Shown here: in pieces, positions 1 through 6,790 of the stretch
How the letters are laid out: each line of letters opens with the position of its first letter
Numbering within the stretch: position 1 is the stretch's first letter
NCBI GenBank assembly: GCA_005240105.1
Contig: SBAT01000134.1
Coordinates: 1-9,382, forward strand
Length of the DNA stretch: 9,382 nucleotides
Direction: 5' to 3'
From: Chloroflexota bacterium
Lineage (GTDB): Bacteria; Cyanobacteriota; Vampirovibrionia; Obscuribacterales; Obscuribacteraceae
Translations under genes and position numbers: made by a program
The notes under the pieces: model-generated
Told to the model about the DNA's origin: nothing
What the model saw: the letters and a program-made list of their open reading frames with translations, nothing else
The model's database searches: none

Positions 1-259
1 AGAAAAACATATTGAGTGCATTCTAGCCAAACTAAAAGTACCGACACGAACAGCTGCTGCTTTGAAGGCAGTTCAACTTGGTTATGTGCTATTGCCGAAG
101 ATGCCCGCACGTGATCCAGTTACCGGAGTTTCGCACGAACAAACAGTTGCTGAACTGCAGGCTGAGCTGGCTGTGGCCAACGAACACTTGAAGGCTCTCT
201 TGAGGCAGAATGAAGTTTTGAAAGAAGCCCTGGGCGACAAAATCAAGCAAGGACCATAA
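1..259 (+). CDS. LuxR/NarL-family regulator, C-terminal end (5' truncated)
   Basis: The reading frame is open from base 2 of the window to a TAA at 257-259, so the gene starts upstream of the window. The visible start of the fragment, EKHIECILAKLKVPTRTAAA followed by LKAVQLGYV, matches the second half of a LuxR/GerE-type helix-turn-helix (recognition helix, then the Arg-Thr and Ala-rich last helix), so DNA-binding transcription regulation is likely. An N-terminal receiver or other sensor domain would lie outside the window. After the HTH there is a short Pro-containing linker (about 95-145) and a helical tail (146-232) with Leu/Ala/Asn at successive a/d heptad positions, suggesting a coiled-coil dimerisation segment. 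Most NarL-type regulators end right after the HTH, so the tail is unusual. The next gene starts about 150 nt downstream; no functional link is evident. Confidence 0.72.
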   Translation, partial: EKHIECILAKLKVPTRTAAALKAVQLGYVLLPKMPARDPVTGVSHEQTVAELQAELAVANEHLKALLRQNEVLKEALGDKIKQGP

Positions 260-412
260 TTGAGGCATAGCTTAAGAACTGTCTAGGTTGCTGAAACCGG
301 CACGGATTGGTGCTTTTGCGGCTTGGCGGGCAGAATTTAAGGCAAAACTCCTTTTGCGTGAGGAAGGTGTCTGATATGCTCTATTGCCGTTGGCAGTATG
401 AGGGTGCCTGTA
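260..412 (+). other. Intergenic region upstream of the DUF2993 gene
   Basis: About 150 nt with no convincing gene. It must hold the 3' end of the regulator transcript and the promoter of the DUF2993-GerMN unit. A weak extended -10-like string, TGATATGCT, lies at 372-380, but I see no good -35 hexamer at the right distance. A 4-bp inverted repeat (GCAC/GTGC, about 302-315) followed by TTTT is too weak to call a terminator. A Shine-Dalgarno-like AGGG at 401-404 sits 8 nt before the ATG at 413. Confidence 0.35.
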
Positions 413-1324
413 ATGACTCGCAAGAGCCTTTTGCTTTCTGGATTAATAGTCAGTGCGCTGGCCAGTCAGCCTGCTTTGCTGGCTGCCGATAGCACTGAGC
501 CCCCCTTTCCCGTTGGTCATACGGTAAGTCGCTTCCTGCAGAAAATTAGCGGCATGAATGCTTTGAGCGCATTTGTGGCCAGCAAGGCTGCCACTATTGC
601 TCTTGAGCGTCGCTTGGGCGGACAAGTAAAAGCCAAAATCAAGTCTTACAGCCTGACTGATTTGCTGGCCGGGAAAGTCAAATCACTGGAGCTGACATTT
701 AAGAATGCCAAAGTGCGTGGCGTTGAATTAGGTTATCTGCATGTGACAGCAAAGAATCCTGTCTGGTTTAGCTATCGCAAAAAGAAAGACGAACCGACGG
801 GAGTTAACACACCGGTATCACTCAGTTTGGATGGCTGCCTGTCCCAGAAGGACATAACAGCAGCATTGAAAGATCCACAAGTGACTTCCACGCTGAGCAC
901 CATGAAATTGGATCTTCCGGGGTTGGGCAACCAACAGTTGGAAATTCTTGAACCTGATGTGCAAATAGAAAATGGCAAAGTAAAAATTCGGGCAACGGTT
1001 GTTACTAAAGGCGGCAAACGTGAAACCGGCGTGCCGGTTACAGTTAGCGCAACTCCTTATGTGGTCGAAGATGGTGCTAAACTTTGCTTGAAAGACATGG
1101 ACATTGAGTCTTCTGAAATTGAGAACCCAACTGATTTTGCTCAGTTTGTTACAGAACTGTTCAATCCGTTGATCAATTTCTCGCGCATGGACAAAGGTTA
1201 TCGCGCATTTCGTCTTTCGGATTGCAAAATTTCTGGTTCAAAGATCAACTTCGATGGTAAGCTTATTCTGGCTCCAAGAAAAATAACTTCAGCGTTAGCC
1301 CAGAAAGCGACCATTACGAAATGA
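413..1324 (+). CDS. Exported DUF2993 (LmeA-like) family protein
   Basis: A 303-residue protein that begins with a clear Sec signal peptide: MTRK, a hydrophobic stretch over residues 5-24, and a probable cleavage after Ala25 (LLAA|DS). The body (about residues 40-290) has the DUF2993 pattern: a segment around SLTDLLAGKVKSLELTFKNA, beta-rich repeats, and SLSLDGCLSQKDITAAL in the middle. Members of this family are envelope-associated, and the mycobacterial member LmeA binds phospholipids, but the role here is unknown. I prefer the ATG at 413 to the in-frame ATG at 398: AGGG at 401-404 is well placed for 413, and the resulting N-terminus is a textbook signal peptide. The stop codon overlaps the start of the GerMN lipoprotein gene (ATGA, 1321-1324), so the two are very probably co-translated. 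The family call is from recognition of the sequence pattern, not a search. Confidence 0.72.
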   Translation: MTRKSLLLSGLIVSALASQPALLAADSTEPPFPVGHTVSRFLQKISGMNALSAFVASKAATIALERRLGGQVKAKIKSYSLTDLLAGKVKSLELTFKNAKVRGVELGYLHVTAKNPVWFSYRKKKDEPTGVNTPVSLSLDGCLSQKDITAALKDPQVTSTLSTMKLDLPGLGNQQLEILEPDVQIENGKVKIRATVVTKGGKRETGVPVTVSATPYVVEDGAKLCLKDMDIESSEIENPTDFAQFVTELFNPLINFSRMDKGYRAFRLSDCKISGSKINFDGKLILAPRKITSALAQKATITK

Positions 1325-1845
1325 ACAAATCCAGACTGATACTAAATGTGGTTGCAGCAATTGGCTCGATCGCAGTATTATCTGCCTGTACGAATTTTCT
1401 CAACCATCTGGATGCTAATTCTAACGCCATGCTGGATGACTCCAAGCATCAAGTGCGTGTCTGGTTTGTCAAAGCTGATCCAAGCGGACAGCCTTCATTA
1501 GTGCCTGTTTCGCGTGCTACATCTTCGACTGATAAATTGGAAGATGCCGTTTCTGAACTTTTGAAAGGTCCTGAGCCGGAAGAAGAAAAAACAGGACTGG
1601 CCAGTGAAATTCCACGCGGCACCATTCTTCTAGACTTGAAACATGTTGGTGATAACGTCGAGCTCAATCTTTCCCGCCGCTTCTCCTCTGGTGGTGGCAG
1701 TGACTCTATTGAAACCAGGCTAGAACAACTGCGCCGCACCGTAACTGACGCTGCAGGCACGCACAAAGTCTATCTGAACGTCGAGGGCGAGCGTCTACTA
1801 ACAGCCGCCGGTGAAGGCATTGAAGTAAGACAGCCGATCAATTAG
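1321..1845 (+). CDS. GerMN-domain lipoprotein
   Basis: A 174-residue protein with a type II (lipoprotein) signal: MNKSR, a hydrophobic core at 6-20, and lipobox LSAC with the lipidated Cys at 23. The mature part (about 44-172) fits the GerMN domain: strand VRVWFVKAD, LVPVSR, the LLKGP turn at about 80-84, EIPRGT at 96-101, VELNLSRRFSS, and a closing strand VYLNVEGE. GerMN is named after the spore germination protein GerM of Bacillus but is common in non-sporulating bacteria, including Cyanobacteria, as an envelope domain of unclear function, so sporulation should not be inferred. The start ATG overlaps the stop of the upstream gene (ATGA) and has no strong Shine-Dalgarno, which fits translational coupling. 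Its 3' end overlaps the convergent acpS gene by 8 bp. Confidence 0.8.
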   Translation: MNKSRLILNVVAAIGSIAVLSACTNFLNHLDANSNAMLDDSKHQVRVWFVKADPSGQPSLVPVSRATSSTDKLEDAVSELLKGPEPEEEKTGLASEIPRGTILLDLKHVGDNVELNLSRRFSSGGGSDSIETRLEQLRRTVTDAAGTHKVYLNVEGERLLTAAGEGIEVRQPIN

Positions 1846-2263
1846 CCTGTGCTAGTGGAATCTCGACTTGTTTGACTGAAGTAGACTTGTCGACGGCGAT
1901 TGCAAAGGCAATAGCTGTGTCAGCACCATGGCTGATACTCAATTTGATGTCCACGAGGGTGCTCAGTCCTTGAGGGTTGACTAGGTTTGCCACTGGTTGC
2001 CCTGATTGGTCATGGTGAATTCTTATGTCTCGAGTAGTTAGGCGACAAAATGGTGTGAGAGCTTTTACAACTGCTTCTTTGGCACACCAGTGACCTGCAT
2101 AATGCGGTGCAGCATCGGTGAAGGAGAGGCAATATTCATGTTCCTCTGGAAAGAACAGCTTTTCGTTTGATGGACTTTGTAATTGCGGTAAAAGTTCTCG
2201 CCAACGGCTGATGTTTTCTAAGTCCACCCCAATATTGAATTGGAAACCATCCGGGAGTGTCAT
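1838..2263 (-). CDS. acpS: Holo-[acyl-carrier-protein] synthase (4'-phosphopantetheinyl transferase)
   Basis: A 141-residue protein of AcpS size and motif order. It transfers the 4'-phosphopantetheine arm of CoA to the conserved Ser of apo-ACP, in the cytoplasm. Motifs: FNIGVDLENISRW at 9-21 with the Mg-binding Asp14; FFPEEHEYC at 37-45; HWCAKEAVVKAL at 58-69 with the metal-binding Glu63; and KLSISHGADTAIAFAIA at 107-123. Asp14 and Glu63 correspond to Asp8 and Glu58 of Bacillus subtilis AcpS. It is the last gene of the minus-strand series, starting 4 nt after the LuxC stop with an AAGGG sequence about 9 nt before the ATG. Its place beside an ACP and acyl-processing enzymes suggests that it may serve the ACP encoded at 6779-7033, though it could also be the only AcpS of the cell. 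The 3' end overlaps gerMN. Confidence 0.9.
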   Translation of the reverse strand: MTLPDGFQFNIGVDLENISRWRELLPQLQSPSNEKLFFPEEHEYCLSFTDAAPHYAGHWCAKEAVVKALTPFCRLTTRDIRIHHDQSGQPVANLVNPQGLSTLVDIKLSISHGADTAIAFAIAVDKSTSVKQVEIPLAQAN

Positions 2264-2267
2264 GCCG

Positions 2268-3512
2268 TTAAGCCCTTGTCTTATCAGTCAGGTCAATGTA
2301 GACACATTTGGTAAATTCTCTTAAGAGATCATAGCCGTCCCAATAGCGGTTAAATGCCAGCGCTTGTCCTATGGGTACAATCCGGTCGATAGCTTTTCCG
2401 TTGAGCTCGGTCGCGAAGGACAAAAGTTCGTCAGCAGCTATGCCAAAATAAGTTAGAGTCTGATCTTTGCGCACGAAGTAATTGGACAGATCGGACAGAT
2501 TCTCGGCGCGGCATTGATAAAACACACCCAGACCCGGGTGGTTGCGTGAAAGTTTTTCCATTGAATCAAGATCGAAAACAGTAATTTCATTGCTTAACAC
2601 TTGCTGCTTAACAATCGGCTGATCAATGACCGCCTGGTGTCCGGACGCAAGCTTGGTGAGCACGGCTCCTGTCGGCAATGCGTATTCATGAATTGTGACT
2701 TGTTGTTGTAGCTCGGCCCAAAACCTTGCGCTTGCTTTAATGGTATCAGCCTCTGTACCTAACCAAATGAGCAGTCTTGGGGATGAGCAACCTAATTGAT
2801 CAAACCAGAAAGTATCGTTGTAAAAGTCTTGAGAGAGTTGCCGACGCATGTTCTCATCGAGCGCCAGGTAGCTCTTGGCATTTATTGCCGAAAGTGAGTA
2901 GCGGTCCGCAAATGTGATTTCCTTTGCGTGTGGTGGCAAAGCAAACTTCCGTATCGTTGACACAGTTTTATCGCCGCCCCAGATTACACGCATATCGGCG
3001 GTCTGCGAAATAGAGGCGGTGACTTCGTCGTCGTGACCGTATGAAACAACCAGCGTGCTGTTCTTCAAATCCTTAGGATATTTGTCCAGGCAAGCCCTCA
3101 ATAGCCTCAAGAGGATCTCGGTCTGCTGTGCCCGTCTTGAGGAGACCCTGAGAATATTGCGGTTGCCGCATAAAGCAGAGAGTAACCAAGAATAGACAAA
3201 GATGCTGTCTACATTGCTTGGTGGCACGTGAAAAACAAGTCCTCGAGGAGATATCGAGCAGTTCTCCGTTTTTGTCTCATCGAACTGTGCCTTTAGTTGG
3301 ACCAATGCCGATTTGCGCATAAAGAATGCCAGAGCCTGCAATTCTGCAAACCGGATAGCTTCCGGGTCTGAAAAAAGCAGTTCTGCCATTTCAGAGCAAA
3401 GTTTCATAACTTCAGAGGAAAATGGCGCAAAGGTCCGGCTGCTTTCTGACAATTCGAGCAATTCTGAAACTGTCATTTCTCGTTCTAGAGGAACTAATAA
3501 CTGCAAGTTCAT
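2268..3512 (-). CDS. luxC: LuxC-family acyl reductase (acyl-CoA/acyl-protein reductase)
   Basis: A 414-residue protein of the LuxC branch of the aldehyde dehydrogenase superfamily, which reduces an activated acyl group to an aldehyde with NAD(P)H. Visible features: SPRGLVFHVPPSNVDS at about 88-103 (nucleotide-binding region), GNRNILRVSS at 116-125, IWGGDKTVSTIR at 177-188, the catalytic Cys242 in DQLGCSSPR, and the LuxC C-terminal signature with RIVPIGQALAFNRYWDGYDL at about 377-396. It is somewhat shorter than the approximately 480-residue Vibrio LuxC. The frame is open further upstream, but I choose the ATG at 3512: it overlaps the luxE stop (ATGA) and is preceded by a strong AGGGGAGG at 3515-3522. 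In luminous bacteria LuxC takes acyl groups from LuxE. Here LuxE is directly upstream, but no luciferase is present, so the aldehyde must serve another purpose. The real substrate is unknown. Confidence 0.88.
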   Translation of the reverse strand: MNLQLLVPLEREMTVSELLELSESSRTFAPFSSEVMKLCSEMAELLFSDPEAIRFAELQALAFFMRKSALVQLKAQFDETKTENCSISPRGLVFHVPPSNVDSIFVYSWLLSALCGNRNILRVSSRRAQQTEILLRLLRACLDKYPKDLKNSTLVVSYGHDDEVTASISQTADMRVIWGGDKTVSTIRKFALPPHAKEITFADRYSLSAINAKSYLALDENMRRQLSQDFYNDTFWFDQLGCSSPRLLIWLGTEADTIKASARFWAELQQQVTIHEYALPTGAVLTKLASGHQAVIDQPIVKQQVLSNEITVFDLDSMEKLSRNHPGLGVFYQCRAENLSDLSNYFVRKDQTLTYFGIAADELLSFATELNGKAIDRIVPIGQALAFNRYWDGYDLLREFTKCVYIDLTDKTRA

Positions 3513-4582
3513 TGCCTCCCCTGATAAGCGTACACATCCGAACAACCTCTGAGCTCGACCTTGGGCACCCGCCCAACCACTGAAAAACGTTTTCCTAGCC
3601 AGCCGCATTGGGAATCATCAATGCCGTGTACTACGCCCAAATCTTCCGTGAGCAGCGAATGTCCAGGATAACTAGTGGGAAGAGCGCTTAGCACTTGTAT
3701 GACGCCTGTTTCTCCTACTGGACATTCTTGCCAGGTTACCGGATTGCGGACTATGACATCAGCAAAGGCCGGAGGGTAAAGAAACCCATCAGGACCCTCT
3801 AAGAATACGGAGCCTGTTTGTTCAACCATGCCATAAAAGTTGTGCACGCGTTGCAATCCGGCTCTTGTCTTAAGCAATTGCTTGAACTGCTCATTTGTTA
3901 CTTGCTCTTCGTGAAGTTTCTTCCAGCCACCGACGTGAATGAGAACTCCCTGAGGTAAATTCAATTCACCGTTGGACAGGCATTGGATGAAGTAGCGCCA
4001 GACCATGAAGGTAAAACCATAAAGCAAAATAGGCTTGCCTGAATGTTTGTGGAGGAAATCCTTCAGAGCCTTGATTTTAAGTTGCCGGTTTTCATCGAGC
4101 GCCCAAAAATGATCACGTCCGAAATTCATCATTCCCAGAATTGCTGCGTAGCGTGCGTTGAGTTGATCTCCGTGTGCGAGCACTTCCTCGGAATCGAGAA
4201 TTACCATCGGCATTCTATCGGGTCCCAGAATGGACGTCATTATTTTGACCAGTGCTTTAGTTTGCCTGTCGGCTGTTGGGCGGTCCAAGAAAACCTGGCT
4301 TACTAGTTTTCCTGCTGTGCCGCTTGAGGTGAGTACCCTGAATATGTCCGATTCGGGAATGCTGAGCAGCCGCTCAGTTTTGAAGAGACCAATAGGTAAG
4401 TAGGGCACTTCATTTAATTTGCTGGCGTCTTTTAAATTCGGATGAATTATCTTCATCAGACGATTATAGGCTTGGCAGTGCTGACGGTGATGTTCGGTCA
4501 ATGTGTTCAATTCTTTCAGGAGACGCGTTTCTTTTTCTGCCTGGGACAGGCTATATGGTGGCAGTGAGATTAGGTCTTCCAT
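3509..4582 (-). CDS. luxE: LuxE-family acyl-protein synthetase
   Basis: A 357-residue adenylate-forming enzyme. In the lux system LuxE activates a fatty acid with ATP, holds it as a thioester on its own Cys and passes it to LuxC. Visible features: LTSSGTAGK at 84-92 (ATP-binding loop), LIHVGGWKK at about 214-222, HNFYGMVEQTGSVF at 247-260, TEDLG at about 312-316, and a C-terminal VGRVPKVELRGCSDVYA ending near 352. Cys347 of RGCSD lies near the C-terminus, as does the acylated Cys364 of Vibrio LuxE, and is the likely equivalent. A GTG at 4585 and an ATG at 4582 are both possible starts. The ATG is preferred because AGGGAGG (4589-4595) lies 6 nt before it. The start overlaps the upstream ligase stop (TGATG), and the luxE stop overlaps the luxC start, so ligase, luxE and luxC should be translated in step. 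Confidence 0.88.
   Translation of the reverse strand: MEDLISLPPYSLSQAEKETRLLKELNTLTEHHRQHCQAYNRLMKIIHPNLKDASKLNEVPYLPIGLFKTERLLSIPESDIFRVLTSSGTAGKLVSQVFLDRPTADRQTKALVKIMTSILGPDRMPMVILDSEEVLAHGDQLNARYAAILGMMNFGRDHFWALDENRQLKIKALKDFLHKHSGKPILLYGFTFMVWRYFIQCLSNGELNLPQGVLIHVGGWKKLHEEQVTNEQFKQLLKTRAGLQRVHNFYGMVEQTGSVFLEGPDGFLYPPAFADVIVRNPVTWQECPVGETGVIQVLSALPTSYPGHSLLTEDLGVVHGIDDSQCGWLGKRFSVVGRVPKVELRGCSDVYAYQGRQ
3515..3522 (-). promoter_or_regulatory. Ribosome binding site deciding the luxC start
   Basis: AGGGGAGG on the minus strand lies inside the last codons of luxE (Gln-Gly-Arg) and ends 2 nt before the ATG at 3512. Together with the ATGA stop/start overlap it argues against the start 96 nt upstream (3608), which would bury a long extra N-terminus in luxE. 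Confidence 0.75.
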
Positions 4583-6006
4583 CACCCGCCTCCCTGTTGC
4601 AGTGGTTGATAGTCAATCTTGCCGGCGCTGGTGCGAGGTAAGGTCTGTAGACTGCGAAATTCAAAAACGCTTGGGTCTAAATGGAGCATTTTTGCTAGGA
4701 ACTGCTTTTGTTCGGTGAAGTGACTGTTACTGTTAGTTTCACAATAAATAATAATTTTGTCGTCGCTGCCAACTACCGCTGTCGGTCCGTAAGGAGCTAA
4801 GAGTGTTTCCACCTCATCGAGGTTTAGACGATAGCCAAAAACCTTGGCGATACGCTTTAGCCTACCTGTAATAAAGAGAAACCCTTCTTCATCCAGGTAT
4901 CCGATGTCGCCAGTGTCCAGTACCCCATTCATCACATCTCCGGCAGAAAGATCGGTTCGGTTGTTGGCGTAGCCCAACATTACGTTGGCTCCCTTGTAGA
5001 CTATCGATCCCGACTTGTTGGGAGTGATGGTTAGCTCTCCTTCTAAACTTACCATGAGTTTGCCGCCCGGTATGGCCACACCGGCAGAGCCAATCTTCCC
5101 TGATAAGCGGTCTGCCGGCACAATGGCAATTCTTGCCGTAGCCTCGGTCTGTCCATACATTACGAAGAATTTTGCACCGTGTGCCTTTAATAGTTCGTTG
5201 AATGACAGTGTCAGATCGTTGCTCAGCCGACCTCCTGCTTGGGTGAATATTTTCAGGCTTGGCACATTGAGCTTATTTAGATCAAGCCTATTAAGCAGTT
5301 GATACGAATAAGGCACGCCCGCAAAGGACGTACATCCCTTTGACCTGACAGTGTCCCAAAATTGGTTGCTTAGAATGTTTTGATCGGTGACGACAATGCC
5401 TGCGCCGGCGCGCAAGTGGCTGTTGAGCACGGACAGCCCATAAGAATAGTGAAAAGGTAAGCTGGTAATCGGACGTTGCTCAGCTGTTATCCCCAGAGCT
5501 TGCTTAATGGAGTCGGCGTTAGCTTCAATATTGCGCTTGGATAAACGCACAAATTTAGGACTGCCTGTCGTACCAGAGGTCGGCAGCAGCAATACCAATT
5601 CCGGGTGAATGACAGGTAAGTCGCCATTGTTGCGTTTGAAAACTAGAGATTTTGGATCAGCAACTAAATTGTACTGAGAAGCAAAAGGGTCGGATTTCCA
5701 GTTAGCAATTGAATTTGTATCTACTACCAATTCAGGCTGGTATTGGCTGACCAGATGCAGTTTGAATGTTTCGTCCAGCCCAGCATCCAGCAAAGCAATT
5801 GCATTGCCTGACTTAATGGCCGCCAGATAATACAGAATAGATTCTAGATTATTTTGGCAGAACAAGAAAATCAATGACTTTTGTGAGAGGTTCAATTCAT
5901 TGGCAATCTTATCTACCAGTTTTTCAACCCTTTGACCAAGCTCTCGATACGAGAGCCACACGTCTGCGTCACATATGGCATTATCGGAAGAGTCAAACTC
6001 AATCAT
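4582..6006 (-). CDS. AMP-dependent acyl ligase (acyl-ACP/acyl-CoA synthetase)
   Basis: A 474-residue member of the ANL superfamily that activates a carboxylic acid as its adenylate and joins it to a thiol. All core motifs are intact: LLPTSGTTGSPK at 140-151 (P-loop), YGQTEAT at 284-290, DTGDIGYLDEEGF at 364-376, the hinge GRLKRIAKVFGYRL at 381-394, and the C-terminal SAGKIDYQPL with catalytic Lys463. The acceptor is not decided by sequence, but an ACP gene two genes upstream suggests it loads that ACP; CoA is the alternative. The chain is slightly shorter than typical acyl-CoA synthetases of 500 or more residues. The ATG at 6006 starts 12 nt after the SDR stop, with GAGG of the TGAGG stop region as a possible Shine-Dalgarno. 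Its last codons, encoding Gln-Gly-Gly-Gly, carry the luxE ribosome binding site. Confidence 0.88.
   Translation of the reverse strand: MIEFDSSDNAICDADVWLSYRELGQRVEKLVDKIANELNLSQKSLIFLFCQNNLESILYYLAAIKSGNAIALLDAGLDETFKLHLVSQYQPELVVDTNSIANWKSDPFASQYNLVADPKSLVFKRNNGDLPVIHPELVLLLPTSGTTGSPKFVRLSKRNIEANADSIKQALGITAEQRPITSLPFHYSYGLSVLNSHLRAGAGIVVTDQNILSNQFWDTVRSKGCTSFAGVPYSYQLLNRLDLNKLNVPSLKIFTQAGGRLSNDLTLSFNELLKAHGAKFFVMYGQTEATARIAIVPADRLSGKIGSAGVAIPGGKLMVSLEGELTITPNKSGSIVYKGANVMLGYANNRTDLSAGDVMNGVLDTGDIGYLDEEGFLFITGRLKRIAKVFGYRLNLDEVETLLAPYGPTAVVGSDDKIIIYCETNSNSHFTEQKQFLAKMLHLDPSVFEFRSLQTLPRTSAGKIDYQPLQQGGG
4589..4595 (-). promoter_or_regulatory. Ribosome binding site deciding the luxE start
   Basis: AGGGAGG on the minus strand, formed by the last codons of the acyl ligase, lies 6 nt before the ATG at 4582. 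The GTG at 4585 would be only 3 nt away, so the ATG is the better start. Confidence 0.65.
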
Positions 6007-6018
6007 TAAGGCTTAGCC

Positions 6019-6762
6019 TCATATGATAATTCCGCCGTCGACACCTAAAACTTGTCCGGTTACGTAAGAAGCTAAATCGGATGAGAGGAATAGAATGGCA
6101 TTGGCTACTTCTTCAGGACTGCCGATCCTTCCCATTCTCACTCCCGTTAAGCGTTCGGTGATTATTTGCGGAGGTAACGCTTGCACGAGGTCGGTATCTA
6201 TCAATCCGGGGGCGACGGCATTAACACGAATGCCCTGGGGAGCAAGTTCCTTAGCAGCAGCAAGTGTCAGCCCGAGTACTGCCGACTTGGATGCTGCATA
6301 CAAACTTTGACCGGCGTTTCCACGTACAGCAATGATAGATGCTACGTTGACAATTGCACCATTGTTATGGCGACTCATCAAGCGTGCAGCCTGTTGCAAA
6401 TTTTCGAGAACGGAAATTGCATTTACTTTGAAAGACCTTTCTATGTCTTCCGAGGAGATCATGCCTAAAAGCGCATCGTGCAGTATGCCGGCGTTGTTGA
6501 CCAGAATATCCAATCTCTTGTGTAATTTAAAAATGTCTTGGTAGCAAGTTTTTAAAGCCGGCGTATCGGAGACATCGCATAAAATGCCGGTGCACTCGAC
6601 ACCATACGTATTCTTTATTTCGGCTACCCGCTGATCCAAAAGGTTTTGGTCTGAATGCCCGTTGATTATTAGTTTGGCGCCCTGTTGGGCAAAGACTTTT
6701 GCTGTAGCCCAGCCTATGCCGCGCGTGGAACCGGTAATAAACGCTACTTTGTCTTTAAGCAT
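6019..6762 (-). CDS. SDR oxidoreductase, 3-oxoacyl-ACP reductase (FabG) type
   Basis: A classical short-chain dehydrogenase of 247 residues with this start, the usual FabG length. It has the cofactor motif TGSTRGIG at 10-17, NNAG at 89-92, the catalytic tetrad Asn114-Ser142-Tyr155-Lys159 (YAASK), VNAVAPGLIDT at 180-190, and the C-terminal YVTGQVLGVDGG. By similarity it would reduce a 3-oxoacyl thioester on ACP to the 3-hydroxyacyl form with NADPH; other carbonyl substrates are possible for the family. The ACP gene directly upstream supports an acyl-ACP substrate. Start choice is uncertain: ATGs at 6801, 6786 and 6762 are in frame, and the region carries a 24-nt tandem duplication that encodes MLKDEV then MLKDKV. 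The 6762 start gives the standard FabG N-terminus (MLKDKVAFITGSTRG) and avoids overlap with the ACP gene. None has a strong Shine-Dalgarno. Confidence 0.88.
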   Translation of the reverse strand: MLKDKVAFITGSTRGIGWATAKVFAQQGAKLIINGHSDQNLLDQRVAEIKNTYGVECTGILCDVSDTPALKTCYQDIFKLHKRLDILVNNAGILHDALLGMISSEDIERSFKVNAISVLENLQQAARLMSRHNNGAIVNVASIIAVRGNAGQSLYAASKSAVLGLTLAAAKELAPQGIRVNAVAPGLIDTDLVQALPPQIITERLTGVRMGRIGSPEEVANAILFLSSDLASYVTGQVLGVDGGIII

Positions 6763-6790
6763 TAAATTGACTTCGTCTTTAAGCATCAAA
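6746..6790 (-). repeat. 24-nt-period tandem duplication at the ACP/SDR junction
   Basis: On the minus strand the 21-nt unit TTTGATGCTTAAAGACGAAG+T (6770-6790) is followed after CAA by a near-identical unit at 6746-6766; 19 of 21 bases agree, with a period of 24 nt. The first copy contains the ACP stop codon (TAA, 6779-6781) and one candidate SDR start (ATG, 6784-6786). The second copy contains the SDR start preferred here (6760-6762). The period is a multiple of three, so the SDR frame is kept and simply gains eight residues. Confidence 0.85.

Noticed and set aside
307..492. A small plus-strand gene before the DUF2993 gene
   Set aside because: Its translation shows no recognisable domain, it overlaps the signal-peptide region of the DUF2993 gene in another frame, and no ribosome site supports it.
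1321..1845. Evidence of sporulation from the GerM-like domain
   Set aside because: GerMN domains are widespread in non-sporulating bacteria and no other spore gene is present.
3513..3608. A longer N-terminus for LuxC
   Set aside because: It would overlap luxE by about 100 nt and lacks LuxC similarity; the ATG at 3512 has a strong Shine-Dalgarno and the usual stop/start overlap.
2268..4582. A bioluminescence (lux) operon
   Set aside because: LuxC and LuxE homologues are present, but no LuxA, LuxB or LuxD is visible and the neighbours are sugar and acyl-carrier genes.
6009..6019. Palindrome AGGCTTAGCCT between the SDR stop and the ligase start as a regulatory hairpin
   Set aside because: Only a 4-bp stem with a 3-nt loop can form; it is most likely incidental, although it includes part of the ligase ribosome site.
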